DNA from: Giardia muris
Lineage: Eukaryota; Fornicata; Diplomonadida; Hexamitidae
NCBI GenBank assembly: GCA_006247105.1
Contig: CM016926.1
Span: 1,860,001-1,924,000 of the forward strand
Direction of reading: 5' to 3'
DNA: 64,000 nucleotides
Shown here: piece after piece, positions 1 to 9,090 of the stretch
How the letters are laid out: every line of letters starts with the position of its first letter
Position numbering within the stretch: the stretch's first letter is position 1
Notes under the pieces: model-generated
Database searches by the model: none
The model's input: only the letters and a program-made list of their open reading frames with translations
Told to the model about the DNA's origin: nothing
Made by a program: the position numbers and the translations under genes

Positions 1-360
1 GGTATTGGAGATGATGAGTGAATCATTATGGAGACAAGCGGAAGCGGGTTGACTTAGTGCAAGTTCTCCACCCCAGCGGAGGGTATCGATATATCCGTCG
101 CTAGTGACGAGGCGAAGGCATTGGGGGGAGAGTTGATCGAGGATGATGAAGCTATGGCGGTAGGGCTCATGAACGACGACCGTGGGCCGCTTGAAGGCGC
201 AACCACAGACGTCACCGTCACGATGCCCCGGCTCCCCAGTCCCAAGGAGGGGAGTGACGCAGTAAGTCCCACCAATCATCCTTTTACACTATCGGAAGTT
301 ATTCTTCGGTCAATTAGATACAAAACTCGCCACCAAGGAAGGCATCTGACTCTGGCCCAA
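1..360. other. Left edge, no supported gene
   Basis: I see no gene I can support in these 360 bases. Frame 2 is open from the left edge to a TGA at 50-52 and could be the last 16 codons of a + strand gene lying outside the window. A + strand frame with an ATG at 154 runs to 435, but it overlaps the 3' end of the SNF2 gene and has no recognisable motif. A minus-strand frame at 54-275 has no ATG. Confidence 0.4.
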
Positions 361-3300
361 CTATGGGCCCGGTTCCGAAGGCTCAGACGGTACCGCATCT
401 TCGGGATCGATATTCTGCAATTTGAATGGAGATAGGTGCCGTTTGGTGGTAACTAGGTATATGTAGACTGCATCAACGGCATGACGCGTGAAACGGTCAA
501 TGTCGTTATCATGAAGGCCCGGGACTAGGTTCTGGGAGTTCTTCCTAGAAAGCCTCTCAAGTTGCCCAAGAACCCTGTTACTACACAGGGCGATGAAACG
601 ATGCCTTAATGGGTCGAAACAGACTTTTTGGAAGTCCGCTGGCACGGCCACCGTAAGCCCGCAATCATATAGCATACTTGGTGGGAGATATGCCGTCGCA
701 TCCAAAGCGTCTTTAAGAAGCTGGAGGATTGCTCGATGCATGACTTTTCCATACCCATTCATGCACTTGGAGGCAGAATCGTAGATACTAGCATTAAAGT
801 CATCACCGATACCACGACGTATACATGAACGCCTGACTTGAGAGAAATTGGCCTGATACTTCTTGCACACCTCCTCTACGGCAGTAGCTGTCATGGGATA
901 GATCTCCGGGAAGCGACGGTTCCCACTAACCTTAGGTAACATTCGACATAGCATGACACTTAGAGAATCGACATGGTCCTTGTACTCGTTGGGAGAGCTC
1001 ATCCCAAGGACCGTATGCGCGTCAAAGGTGCGCTGTTTTGGGGTTTTAAGGGCAAGTTCCTCCGAAAACTTCAGAAAGATGTTGTTAAGGATCTCCGAAC
1101 CACGTAGCTCTAAGTTGCTGAGCTCCTTGTAAGTATGTACCAGCCTGTACGTATTAATGGCATCTGGAACAAGATTCTTAACATCCACTGGGTCATGACT
1201 CAAAGCAGCCTCGCAATCGATAGCTAGAAACATGGCCGCTTGCGATAAAACTTTCCGTTGTCTAAGTGCGGTCTGGCCTCGTGGACAGGCCTCAAGGACT
1301 ATATCGGGATCGAAGATCTTTGCCGTCTGTGTGGCAGTCGACTCGAGAGTTGAGATCTCAAAAAGAGTTTCGAGGACACGCCAGGAGACAGACTTGATCT
1401 CTTTCGAGAGCGGTTCCGGGGCGGTATCCCGACTATTCAGAAGACTGATATAAGACTTCGAGGAAAGTTTCTCAGGAAGCTCGCCACCGGAGTCATCCTT
1501 CTCTTCATTAGCGAAGAGATGATCGCATGTGGAATACCCGACCATCCAGGTGCCATCTGCGGCGGCATTGAGAAGAAAGGCTCTCTCCGCCCCCAAGACT
1601 CCTTTGTCATCGGGCGGGAAGACCTTATCCAATAGAGTATCATGGCCATTAGCATCCAGCTTCTGAGCCAAGTGGGCCACGTTATAGGAGTGCTCGTCAA
1701 ACTCGAACAGTTGCGAGACATCATTGAGCTCGACGATGCGTTCGCACCTAACGTCATCGACGGTTGCGTAGGTCATTGTCCGTTTAACCATGTGTTTCGC
1801 AATCATCTTCTCCTCGATGGTGTTGCAACAGACTAGGCGGTAGACGACGACCTCTCTCTCCTGGAGATATCTATAGGCGCGGCCAATGGCTTGTGCTTCA
1901 GCCTGTGGGTTCCAATTCGGCTCGAGAAGGATCACTCTATTGGCACCGGTGAGGTTCAACCCCATCGAGCCAATGGCGGTGGTCATTAGGAAGGCACTAA
2001 ACCGCTTATCTGTATTGAACCTGTCGCAGATGGCTTTCCGCTCGTGCTCTGACGTTATTTTCCCGTCAAGGTACAAGTATTCCATTCCTAGTTCCGTTAT
2101 GATCACCTTCACCTTCTCAAGGGTCGCCTTGAACTCTGAGAAGATGAGGAGGCGTGCATTGACACGTTGAAGACCACGAAGCAATTCCCTCAACGCTGTG
2201 AACTTCCCTGACATGGCGCAAATATTATCGTCCAAGAGCTTTTGCTCTTCATCTATACTCTCGGATTTGAAATACCCTGTGGTATCCCACACCCTACCCG
2301 AGGCGGAGACGTTTGCTCCTAGCCAGCGGATACGAGCAATTTCATCCTGCATCTCGTGAGTAAGGAAGTTTTCCTTCCCTGAGACAAAGGAAGGATGAGT
2401 ACAGAGCTGACGTAAGTAGGAGATCAAGTTGAGAGGATGACGATGTTCCGAGACCGCCTTATCAAGGGACCGCTTGAAGTTTTTATCTTGGCAAGTCCGT
2501 CGATAGATATCGAACTGTTGTTGCAAGAGTGGGACCCAGAGGATGAGTTCTAACTTCTTGGCTTCCACGACGTTAAGGTCACTCTGCGTCCGGCGAAGAA
2601 GAATTGGTCGAAGCAGGGAGACTAGCTTTTGCCTTTGTTCTTGCGCATCAAGACGTTCACCTTCGGATGCGTTCGCTAGTTCTCCTTTAAAGATGACTTT
2701 GTTGTATTCCTTCTCGAACTCGAGCCTGGTTCCTAAGTAACCTGGATTAAGGAAGTCAACTAAACCCCATAATTCCATTAGGTCGTTCATCACAGGCGTC
2801 CCAGTCAAGGCTATCTTGAAGCCTAACGCCATATTACGTAAGCAGAGATGTGCTTGAGAGCGCGAGTTTTTGATCCTCGTGGCTTCATCAAGGATCGTCA
2901 GGTCGAATGCGGATGATCGTACAAGTGTAGTCTTGCTTGAGGATGGAGTAATGTCGACGATACCGGCTGGCCGCTTCGGAGGCGGTTCCAATTGGAAGAG
3001 CTGTGAGACTGTCTGAGAAAGAGTATTCCCCTGCCCAGGTTGAAGGACTATAGTAGACCTAATAGTATTGCCATCCTCACTAGCAAAGTTAGTATCGAAG
3101 AGGTCTAAGGGCTCATCTTGGTTGCTATCGACTATGGGAGAAGAGCCGTATGCTTGAGAGTTTGGTTTCCGACGAAGGAGACTTTGTTGTCGTCGTATCT
3201 CATCAATGATCTTTTCGGAATCGTTAACCATAGTTTCATAGGTGCAAAGGATGATAGCACGTCTATCATATTGATGGTCGGTGAGTAGTTTGAAACGTGA

Positions 3301-3732
3301 TCTTGCATCACCCTGATAATACAGGATTGGGATTCCAGGACACCACGTACTGATTTCAGTCTTCCATTGTGGCACAAGAGTCTTGAGGAGGGTGATTAAA
3401 ACGCGCGTGGGGCGTAAGTCCGGGTTTGGAAGGGTAAAGAGACAAGAAAGGAAGAAAAGAGTAATAGCAGTCTTACCCAAACCCATTTCATGACCTAAAA
3501 TAAGACCTTGCAGGTATGCACCAGTCTCATTGAAAGCGTCCTGAACGGGGCGATTATGGAGATAAAAAATGTACCTTCTCAAGAGGAAGTTAACACTTTC
3601 CTTCTGATGTGGCATCAGCTTCTTAAAGAACTCGCGTCGCGCTTCTGGAATGAGCTCGTCCGTCAAAGGGGCTCGTAGGTCCGTATCCTCCAAGGCCTCC
3701 TGAGGGAATCCCACCTCCCTTTTCGGCTGCAT
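361..3732 (-). CDS. SNF2-family DNA-dependent ATPase (Rad54/ERCC6-like)
   Basis: This 1123-aa protein is a Swi2/Snf2 superfamily ATPase, expected to be nuclear and to remodel or translocate along chromatin DNA. Walker A (HEMGLGKT) lies at about residues 81-88, a motif II variant DEAT near 279, and ALTGTP follows about 30 residues later. The helicase C-terminal lobe is present (IFSEF, GSMGLNLTGANRVI, then QAIGRAYRY near 610). The last ~450 residues match nothing I recognise. An insertion of roughly 80 residues separates the CTYETM segment from the DEAT segment. The overall look is closest to Rad54 or ERCC6/CSB, but the subfamily cannot be fixed by eye. The ATG at 3732 is followed closely by motif-like sequence. 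The gene is divergent from the 3789 gene and ends in TAG. Confidence 0.85.
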   Translation of the reverse strand: MQPKREVGFPQEALEDTDLRAPLTDELIPEARREFFKKLMPHQKESVNFLLRRYIFYLHNRPVQDAFNETGAYLQGLILGHEMGLGKTAITLFFLSCLFTLPNPDLRPTRVLITLLKTLVPQWKTEISTWCPGIPILYYQGDARSRFKLLTDHQYDRRAIILCTYETMVNDSEKIIDEIRRQQSLLRRKPNSQAYGSSPIVDSNQDEPLDLFDTNFASEDGNTIRSTIVLQPGQGNTLSQTVSQLFQLEPPPKRPAGIVDITPSSSKTTLVRSSAFDLTILDEATRIKNSRSQAHLCLRNMALGFKIALTGTPVMNDLMELWGLVDFLNPGYLGTRLEFEKEYNKVIFKGELANASEGERLDAQEQRQKLVSLLRPILLRRTQSDLNVVEAKKLELILWVPLLQQQFDIYRRTCQDKNFKRSLDKAVSEHRHPLNLISYLRQLCTHPSFVSGKENFLTHEMQDEIARIRWLGANVSASGRVWDTTGYFKSESIDEEQKLLDDNICAMSGKFTALRELLRGLQRVNARLLIFSEFKATLEKVKVIITELGMEYLYLDGKITSEHERKAICDRFNTDKRFSAFLMTTAIGSMGLNLTGANRVILLEPNWNPQAEAQAIGRAYRYLQEREVVVYRLVCCNTIEEKMIAKHMVKRTMTYATVDDVRCERIVELNDVSQLFEFDEHSYNVAHLAQKLDANGHDTLLDKVFPPDDKGVLGAERAFLLNAAADGTWMVGYSTCDHLFANEEKDDSGGELPEKLSSKSYISLLNSRDTAPEPLSKEIKSVSWRVLETLFEISTLESTATQTAKIFDPDIVLEACPRGQTALRQRKVLSQAAMFLAIDCEAALSHDPVDVKNLVPDAINTYRLVHTYKELSNLELRGSEILNNIFLKFSEELALKTPKQRTFDAHTVLGMSSPNEYKDHVDSLSVMLCRMLPKVSGNRRFPEIYPMTATAVEEVCKKYQANFSQVRRSCIRRGIGDDFNASIYDSASKCMNGYGKVMHRAILQLLKDALDATAYLPPSMLYDCGLTVAVPADFQKVCFDPLRHRFIALCSNRVLGQLERLSRKNSQNLVPGLHDNDIDRFTRHAVDAVYIYLVTTKRHLSPFKLQNIDPEDAVPSEPSEPGP

Positions 3733-3788
3733 GAATTTTATCTTCTTTCATCATCGTGACAAGTAATGATTCGTACCTCGCCATAAAA
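3733..3788. promoter_or_regulatory. 56-bp divergent intergenic region
   Basis: This is the space between the divergent ATGs of the SNF2 gene (3732, -) and the 1440-aa gene (3789, +). It has one A/T-rich tract at each end: GAATTTTA directly before the minus-strand start, and CCATAAAA directly before the plus-strand start. Giardia promoters are short A/T-rich initiators at the start codon, so each tract probably serves its adjacent gene. Confidence 0.5.
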
Positions 3789-6700
3789 ATGTTAGACTCA
3801 GATGAGGCCCACGGTCGAGGCCAGCTCTCCCCCGCGACGCGGAACGACCTCTATATCCAAAAACTCTCCGAACAGTCTCGGCGACAACGTGAACTTGCCG
3901 CTCAACGCGAGGCTAGCGATATTGTCCGGCGTGAGAAGGCATGGAATAGTCATGTGAGCGGGGCCAATAAGGAGGGTACCAAACGCACACCCACAAAGCC
4001 CCTTCGAACACGATTAAGTGGTGGAGTCCCAGTTCAAGGAGTTCTTGGAAAGGCTGTTGGACCCAGGTCAGTGGGATTCAATAAGAAGGTCACTAGCAAA
4101 AAGGATGTGCCTAGACGTGAAAGTAACCGTTGGGACTCCGACCTCCTTCCAGTCGTTACACATGACGTGATAGGTCAAGAAAGCCTTCAACCATATTCAC
4201 ATTTGCCAGACTTGCCAGAAGAGGAAGAAGATGATCATCTTCTTCCAGAACCTAAGTTCCATGTGCCACAGGATTCACGGGAACCACTCTTTGAGTCTGG
4301 AGGGACGATTTTCGCCGAGGTCGATCATTCTTATGACTTCTCGGGGGTTGCTCTTGATGGGCAACAAACATATCCGGAACTTAGTCGTCCTCCAAGTAGT
4401 TTACTCCCGCCAACTCATCGGTCACCCTCGGAAACTGGTTCCTTCCTTGAGCATCTTTGTCATGACACGTTGGATAGCTTTCATGACCATTCCTCCATCA
4501 ATGAAAGCATGCAGATCCCGGAAAGCCTATTGGATGTAGTTAATGAGCTCAGCCTTCCTCCAAGTACGTTTGTAGAACGGTACGATCCTGGTGATCATGG
4601 TACCTCATCCTTTCCCGTCAAAGAAACGCCTCAGGACTTAGCCGAGTACATTCTACGTATGCCAGAAGAGTTCCGCGATAAGTTCTTGCGTATCATTAAT
4701 CAACGTACGGTTCCACCGGCTGAAGCAACTGCCTCAAACCTTTCAAGCTCTTCAAGCTCGGATTCCCTTGATAATCTCCCACCCGGGACCGAGTTCATGA
4801 GGCCAGTGACAGGATCTACGCAAGGACGACGGACGGGTTGCCCCACAAGCCAATGTAGTGCTCATCCAGGGCTTCGACAACCGCTCCCCGGGCATGCACA
4901 TGACTCGTCCTATAGTATCGGTGACCCGCAGTTCGATAGTTACGTCGAGCTAGCCAGCTCGACATCCGAAGAGATAGCCGAAACGGTCTTCCCTAGCTCT
5001 CGACCACAGACCCGTACGTCCCGCATCTCTGCAAAGGCGCCACTTGTGAATTGTGATTCGCGAGAGAGTCCATCGGCGATGCGCGGCCTAGAAACCTCGA
5101 ATCTACAAGGGATATTGGGAAGCCGATCAGATTTGACACATAACTCACCTTCAGTACGTATTGCGCCAACACCACCTCTCTCACCATCAGCATTCCAACC
5201 AACACCAACACCTCCATCCGCTTTACTTCAGACGCAGCCACGTTCTCCTCCTTTATCCGCTCGAGTCACTAGGCAACTTTGCATACCGATTCTTGAGATC
5301 CAAAGCATACATCAAGCAAGCCAAGATGGGATCATCCTACTACCTCGCATTTATCACAATGACGCCCCAGTGACGTACCTGGCGGAATACATGAGCAGGA
5401 ATGCTGGGCTATGGAAGACGGTGCTTTGTTCTGGTCAAATGGCTCTTGTGGATGCAGTTCCAACACGGACGTATCCTATATATGGATACTTGGGAATCCT
5501 CGTGAAACCTACAGACGATGGCTATCGGATCGCATGGGAGGCCCGTAAGACCCGTGTCGCAGTCAATCAGCCACGCCGGGTTATTATTAAGTTGTATTCT
5601 TTATCGGTCGCAAAGGCCACCCGTTATACCCCTCCTGAATCTAAGATATCGTTCGACGCATACCATCAGCTTCTAACAACCCTTAGTCATATCACCACGA
5701 CCGTTCCATCTGCAACGCTTCGGCGTGCACTTCTTGAGGTCTCATCTCTTCTGGCTTTTGACCCTCTCTTCCAGAAGAGATGCTCAGTGGTTCTTGCCTC
5801 ATTCTCTGGGGAGTTGACATCATCAATTCCGACTCTATCAATCCTTTTCAGCTCAAAGAAGCAAGCGCAGTTTTGTTCCGATTGTTATAAGACAATGACG
5901 GGCTCGGCAACACTTGGGGCAACACCGGGCTTTGACCTTGTCACAATAGACATTCTGAGTAATTACGAAGACCCTATCTATGTCGGCCTTAGTGCCATTC
6001 AGGCCTTCGATTGCGAGGGGAACGAGATTACCCTTCCGCTATCGGCAATAGAGGGTTCTGGGATGGTATCTTCGACCACAGCCTTGAATTCTCCCATGCC
6101 AATACCTCCACATGCTTTACAGAATCTTTTGGCAACAAATTGTCAGAAAACACGAGGCCAAGAGATGTGGGTCACTAGTCACAAAGGGTTTGCCACACCA
6201 GTCTCCATTCGGTTGCGAATACCTAAGCATCATGCCGTTGGGGCCTTAAGGATCTGGAATTATAACGAAAGTCCTGCCACCACTCTTCGTGGTGCTCGTA
6301 GGATCATTATCCGGATCAATGATGAGAAAGTCGCCGACCTAGAACTCAAACGTGCACCAGGTGAAGTGTCATGTATCCCATCTGCGACACTGATCCTTCT
6401 TGGGACGGATAGTCCCGATTACCTCGAGCTCTTACGCCTTCATGACCGTTATCATAGTAAGGCGATACCTGGTACTGATTCAGCCCTAAGTTTATCGGCG
6501 TTGATGCCTTCTGATCAACCTCTTCCAAAGGTCAAGCAACAACGACGAAGCTATTGCGACATGGGGTCAATTACAACGGCGACACTGACGCTCTTGGCGG
6601 CCTCGACATATAGTCCTTTATCTTCACAGATCTCGTTAGCCTCCGTGGTGATCATCACAGCGTATAATGAAGTTCTAATACCGACTACCATCAAGGTGCA

Positions 6701-8111
6701 TGGAACTAATTGCAAACACAAGGTTTTCGGGTTGGTTCCAAGGCCAAATGCTACGATTGAGCTTAGTCCTACGCCAATCGAGGAGAAGAATGGCCAATGT
6801 GATAGGATCTACATCGCTCCCGATAAGCCTTTGTGGGACTGTTCATCAGAAGCGAGTGATATCATTCGTGGTTCAACTGATGGTGTAGGTATAACATTAA
6901 CGTTCAGAATGGCTGGAACCTTGATGCCTAACGGCTCTATTTTTCAGCCAGATATGCGTGTGAGCCGTGGGGAACAGGATCAAGTGGATGTGACCGTGAA
7001 GAACATAATTCTGTTTAATAATAGTGTAACACTTTCTCAGAGCATCCGGAACGTCCTGATCCTCGTGAATGGGAAGCTATGGACTCCCTTACCAGGCCTA
7101 GTCCTTAAACCGAACCTTATACCCAATATCGTGGCAACCTTCTATTCCGGGCTTCGTGGCTTACTTCAATACAGCGGTACGCTTATCCAAATCCATAAGG
7201 GCGCAGATCCGACCCTTCCCATGGCAAAACCGACCGTTGAGCCATCTATCCCCATGGGTATTGCTTGCGCTACCGCAAACTTAAACCTTGGTCAATGGCT
7301 GTCGCTCGCAGTACGTCGTCCAGAAGGTGCCGCAGTTATTCATAGCCAGGACTACGACCTGATGGCCATTCAGACGGTTATCTTAAAGAAACAAGAGATC
7401 TTTTCCGACCTTTCAGCTATTGCATTGAATACTTCTCAATCACGACTCCCACAGAACGTGTACCTCAAACAAGAGCTTGGGGCGGAGCAGAAGGTAACCT
7501 ATGTCGTTCGGGCCATCCCTGTTGGCTACACTATTTGTATTATCATTCATACTCGTCACCCTACCACAACGAAGGGTGACTGCTTCACCATTGGGTTTGG
7601 AGCTGTCACGGTTGTAGCACCAACAGGAAGTATTCATAATTTCTCCACGGCGGGGCGTGGGATTTGTTCCTCTGTCTTATCACAGCAGCTATGCTTCGAG
7701 CTTCCAGTTAATAGCGGAACAATGAACCGCTTGCTCGTTTCGGATTCCACATACCCAGTGGAAGGCCTCCTTGAGGCGAAGCCGTGGAGGGTCGAGTACA
7801 ACTTGACCACATCTTCTAAGGAGGCACAGAACACCTTAGCGACTTTGGGGTGTACTCGCGTTGGTAGTCCACTTGCAATCTTATGTCTTACGGCTTCGGA
7901 ACCGTTTGAACTTGGGCATCTTCTTCTAAAGAACGAGGGCTGTGCAGAAGTCACGGTCTCCATGGATGGCCGCGTACTCTTCACGGGGCACTTGCAAGAC
8001 ACCAACGACCCACAATGCATCAACTTCACGAGGCAGGGGTCTCAAGGAGTGCCAGCCCAGCTGATTAATGACGTCGCAGGCGCGGGGAACGAAGTCATTC
8101 TGACGCCTTAA
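3789..8111 (+). CDS. Unknown 1440-aa protein
   Basis: I do not recognise this protein. The N-terminal third (to about residue 480) is polar, low-complexity and probably disordered, with a short charged helix near residues 20-60 and runs of Ser and Pro (for example around 320-335 and 460-490). The remaining ~950 residues are richer in hydrophobic beta-type sequence with short hydrophobic strands, which suggests several beta-sandwich-like domains. I see no signal peptide and no clear transmembrane segment. The frame is open back to 3756, but that position is GTG. The first ATG is at 3789, immediately preceded by CCATAAAA, a typical A/T initiator here. It is followed after 38 bp by IFT46. There is no basis for a function. 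Confidence 0.75.
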   Translation: MLDSDEAHGRGQLSPATRNDLYIQKLSEQSRRQRELAAQREASDIVRREKAWNSHVSGANKEGTKRTPTKPLRTRLSGGVPVQGVLGKAVGPRSVGFNKKVTSKKDVPRRESNRWDSDLLPVVTHDVIGQESLQPYSHLPDLPEEEEDDHLLPEPKFHVPQDSREPLFESGGTIFAEVDHSYDFSGVALDGQQTYPELSRPPSSLLPPTHRSPSETGSFLEHLCHDTLDSFHDHSSINESMQIPESLLDVVNELSLPPSTFVERYDPGDHGTSSFPVKETPQDLAEYILRMPEEFRDKFLRIINQRTVPPAEATASNLSSSSSSDSLDNLPPGTEFMRPVTGSTQGRRTGCPTSQCSAHPGLRQPLPGHAHDSSYSIGDPQFDSYVELASSTSEEIAETVFPSSRPQTRTSRISAKAPLVNCDSRESPSAMRGLETSNLQGILGSRSDLTHNSPSVRIAPTPPLSPSAFQPTPTPPSALLQTQPRSPPLSARVTRQLCIPILEIQSIHQASQDGIILLPRIYHNDAPVTYLAEYMSRNAGLWKTVLCSGQMALVDAVPTRTYPIYGYLGILVKPTDDGYRIAWEARKTRVAVNQPRRVIIKLYSLSVAKATRYTPPESKISFDAYHQLLTTLSHITTTVPSATLRRALLEVSSLLAFDPLFQKRCSVVLASFSGELTSSIPTLSILFSSKKQAQFCSDCYKTMTGSATLGATPGFDLVTIDILSNYEDPIYVGLSAIQAFDCEGNEITLPLSAIEGSGMVSSTTALNSPMPIPPHALQNLLATNCQKTRGQEMWVTSHKGFATPVSIRLRIPKHHAVGALRIWNYNESPATTLRGARRIIIRINDEKVADLELKRAPGEVSCIPSATLILLGTDSPDYLELLRLHDRYHSKAIPGTDSALSLSALMPSDQPLPKVKQQRRSYCDMGSITTATLTLLAASTYSPLSSQISLASVVIITAYNEVLIPTTIKVHGTNCKHKVFGLVPRPNATIELSPTPIEEKNGQCDRIYIAPDKPLWDCSSEASDIIRGSTDGVGITLTFRMAGTLMPNGSIFQPDMRVSRGEQDQVDVTVKNIILFNNSVTLSQSIRNVLILVNGKLWTPLPGLVLKPNLIPNIVATFYSGLRGLLQYSGTLIQIHKGADPTLPMAKPTVEPSIPMGIACATANLNLGQWLSLAVRRPEGAAVIHSQDYDLMAIQTVILKKQEIFSDLSAIALNTSQSRLPQNVYLKQELGAEQKVTYVVRAIPVGYTICIIIHTRHPTTTKGDCFTIGFGAVTVVAPTGSIHNFSTAGRGICSSVLSQQLCFELPVNSGTMNRLLVSDSTYPVEGLLEAKPWRVEYNLTTSSKEAQNTLATLGCTRVGSPLAILCLTASEPFELGHLLLKNEGCAEVTVSMDGRVLFTGHLQDTNDPQCINFTRQGSQGVPAQLINDVAGAGNEVILTP

Positions 8112-8149
8112 GGAGGCTGAATGGGAGACTGAATAGTATCGCCAAGAAA

Positions 8150-9064
8150 ATGTTCAAGAATAGGAAGTCAAAGAAGGGGAGAGCGGACGAGACTCTGGAG
8201 TACCAGGGTATGACCTCTCTGGAATCGAATGCGGCGCTCGAGTACCAGGGGGACGCCAACCTTGCGCATGGTCAGGATGATTTCCAGGGAGAGGTGGAGG
8301 CGTTATCTGCCGAGACTCTTGGGTCAACCACTGCCGATCCCTCGATCGTGAAGTTACGGAAGGGATTGACGAAGACTTCTGAGAAGGAACTTCTCAACCT
8401 CTTTCGTGCTTTCCAACCGGTCGAGCTTAGCCTCGAGACGATCTACGTCCCCTTCGTCTCTGATTACACGCCCTCGATCGGCGATGTGGACCCCTTCATC
8501 AAGGTTCCAAGACCCGATAATAAGGTGGAACCTCTAGGACTTGTTGTCCTTGATGACCCGTGCCTCAATCAAACCGACGCGACAGTGCTACAATTACAGC
8601 TTCAAAGCGCCGTCAAGGGGAAGGTTCGCTTCTCGGACGAGCTAGGAGGTCCAGGGGCGAGTAGCGATACAACCGTGATGAAAGATCCCAATCGGCTTAT
8701 TCCGAGTAATAGCGACCCAATCAAGCAGGTCACCAACACGAAGAAGAACGTCGACCAGTGGATCGCGAAGATCGACGAGCTGCACCAACGCATCGGTGGC
8801 ACTTCCGAGTATAATTATCGGATAGCCATTCCGGAGAACATCATGCACCTATGGGAGCCGCAGTTCCTCGAGCTGCTCGAGCGGGTGCGCCTCCCGACGG
8901 CGGACATCGACCTTACCACGGAGGAATACGCTAGAGTGATTTGCGCCATTCTAGACATCCCCGTTGGCGAGAGCATCATCGAGTCTCTTCATATGCTCTT
9001 CACGAACTATATGGACATCCAGGACAGCATCAAGCTGGCCCAACGAGGTTTGTTCCAACATTGA
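8150..9064 (+). CDS. IFT46: Intraflagellar transport protein 46 (IFT46)
   Basis: IFT46 is a core subunit of the IFT-B complex that carries cargo along axonemes. The C-terminal two thirds match the family clearly: a segment resembling LxxLFxxxxPxxxxLxxxxxPFxxDYxPxxGDxDxFIKxPRPD at about residues 82-125, LGLVVLDDPCLNQTDATVL near 127-146, then WIAKIDELH, a LWEPQFLELLERVRLPTADI segment near 235, and CAILDIPVGESIIESLHMLF near the C terminus. The 304-aa length fits the family. The N-terminal ~75 residues are charged and variable, as usual. The ATG at 8150 is preceded by CCAAGAAA. A Giardia-type AGTGAA lies at 9070-9075, just past the TGA and just before ABCE1. Confidence 0.9.
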   Translation: MFKNRKSKKGRADETLEYQGMTSLESNAALEYQGDANLAHGQDDFQGEVEALSAETLGSTTADPSIVKLRKGLTKTSEKELLNLFRAFQPVELSLETIYVPFVSDYTPSIGDVDPFIKVPRPDNKVEPLGLVVLDDPCLNQTDATVLQLQLQSAVKGKVRFSDELGGPGASSDTTVMKDPNRLIPSNSDPIKQVTNTKKNVDQWIAKIDELHQRIGGTSEYNYRIAIPENIMHLWEPQFLELLERVRLPTADIDLTTEEYARVICAILDIPVGESIIESLHMLFTNYMDIQDSIKLAQRGLFQH

Positions 9065-9069
9065 GAGAG

Positions 9070-9075
9070 AGTGAA
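9070..9075 (+). terminator. AGTGAA poly(A)-type hexamer after IFT46
   Basis: AGTGAA starts 6 bases after the IFT46 TGA and lies 16 bases before the ABCE1 ATG. AGTRAA is the usual Giardia polyadenylation signal. Its position in the 26-bp gap suggests that the IFT46 3' end forms inside or after the ABCE1 start region. Confidence 0.5.
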
Positions 9076-9090
9076 TGGAGGACAAAGAAA

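Noticed and set aside
154..435. Open + strand frame of 93 codons from the ATG at 154
   Set aside because: It overlaps the 3' end of the SNF2 gene, has no motif, and its composition does not favour coding over chance.
4944..4963. Short inverted repeat GTCGAGCT/AGCTCGAC with a 4-nt loop
   Set aside because: An 8-bp stem of this kind is expected about once by chance in a window this size, and it lies in coding sequence.
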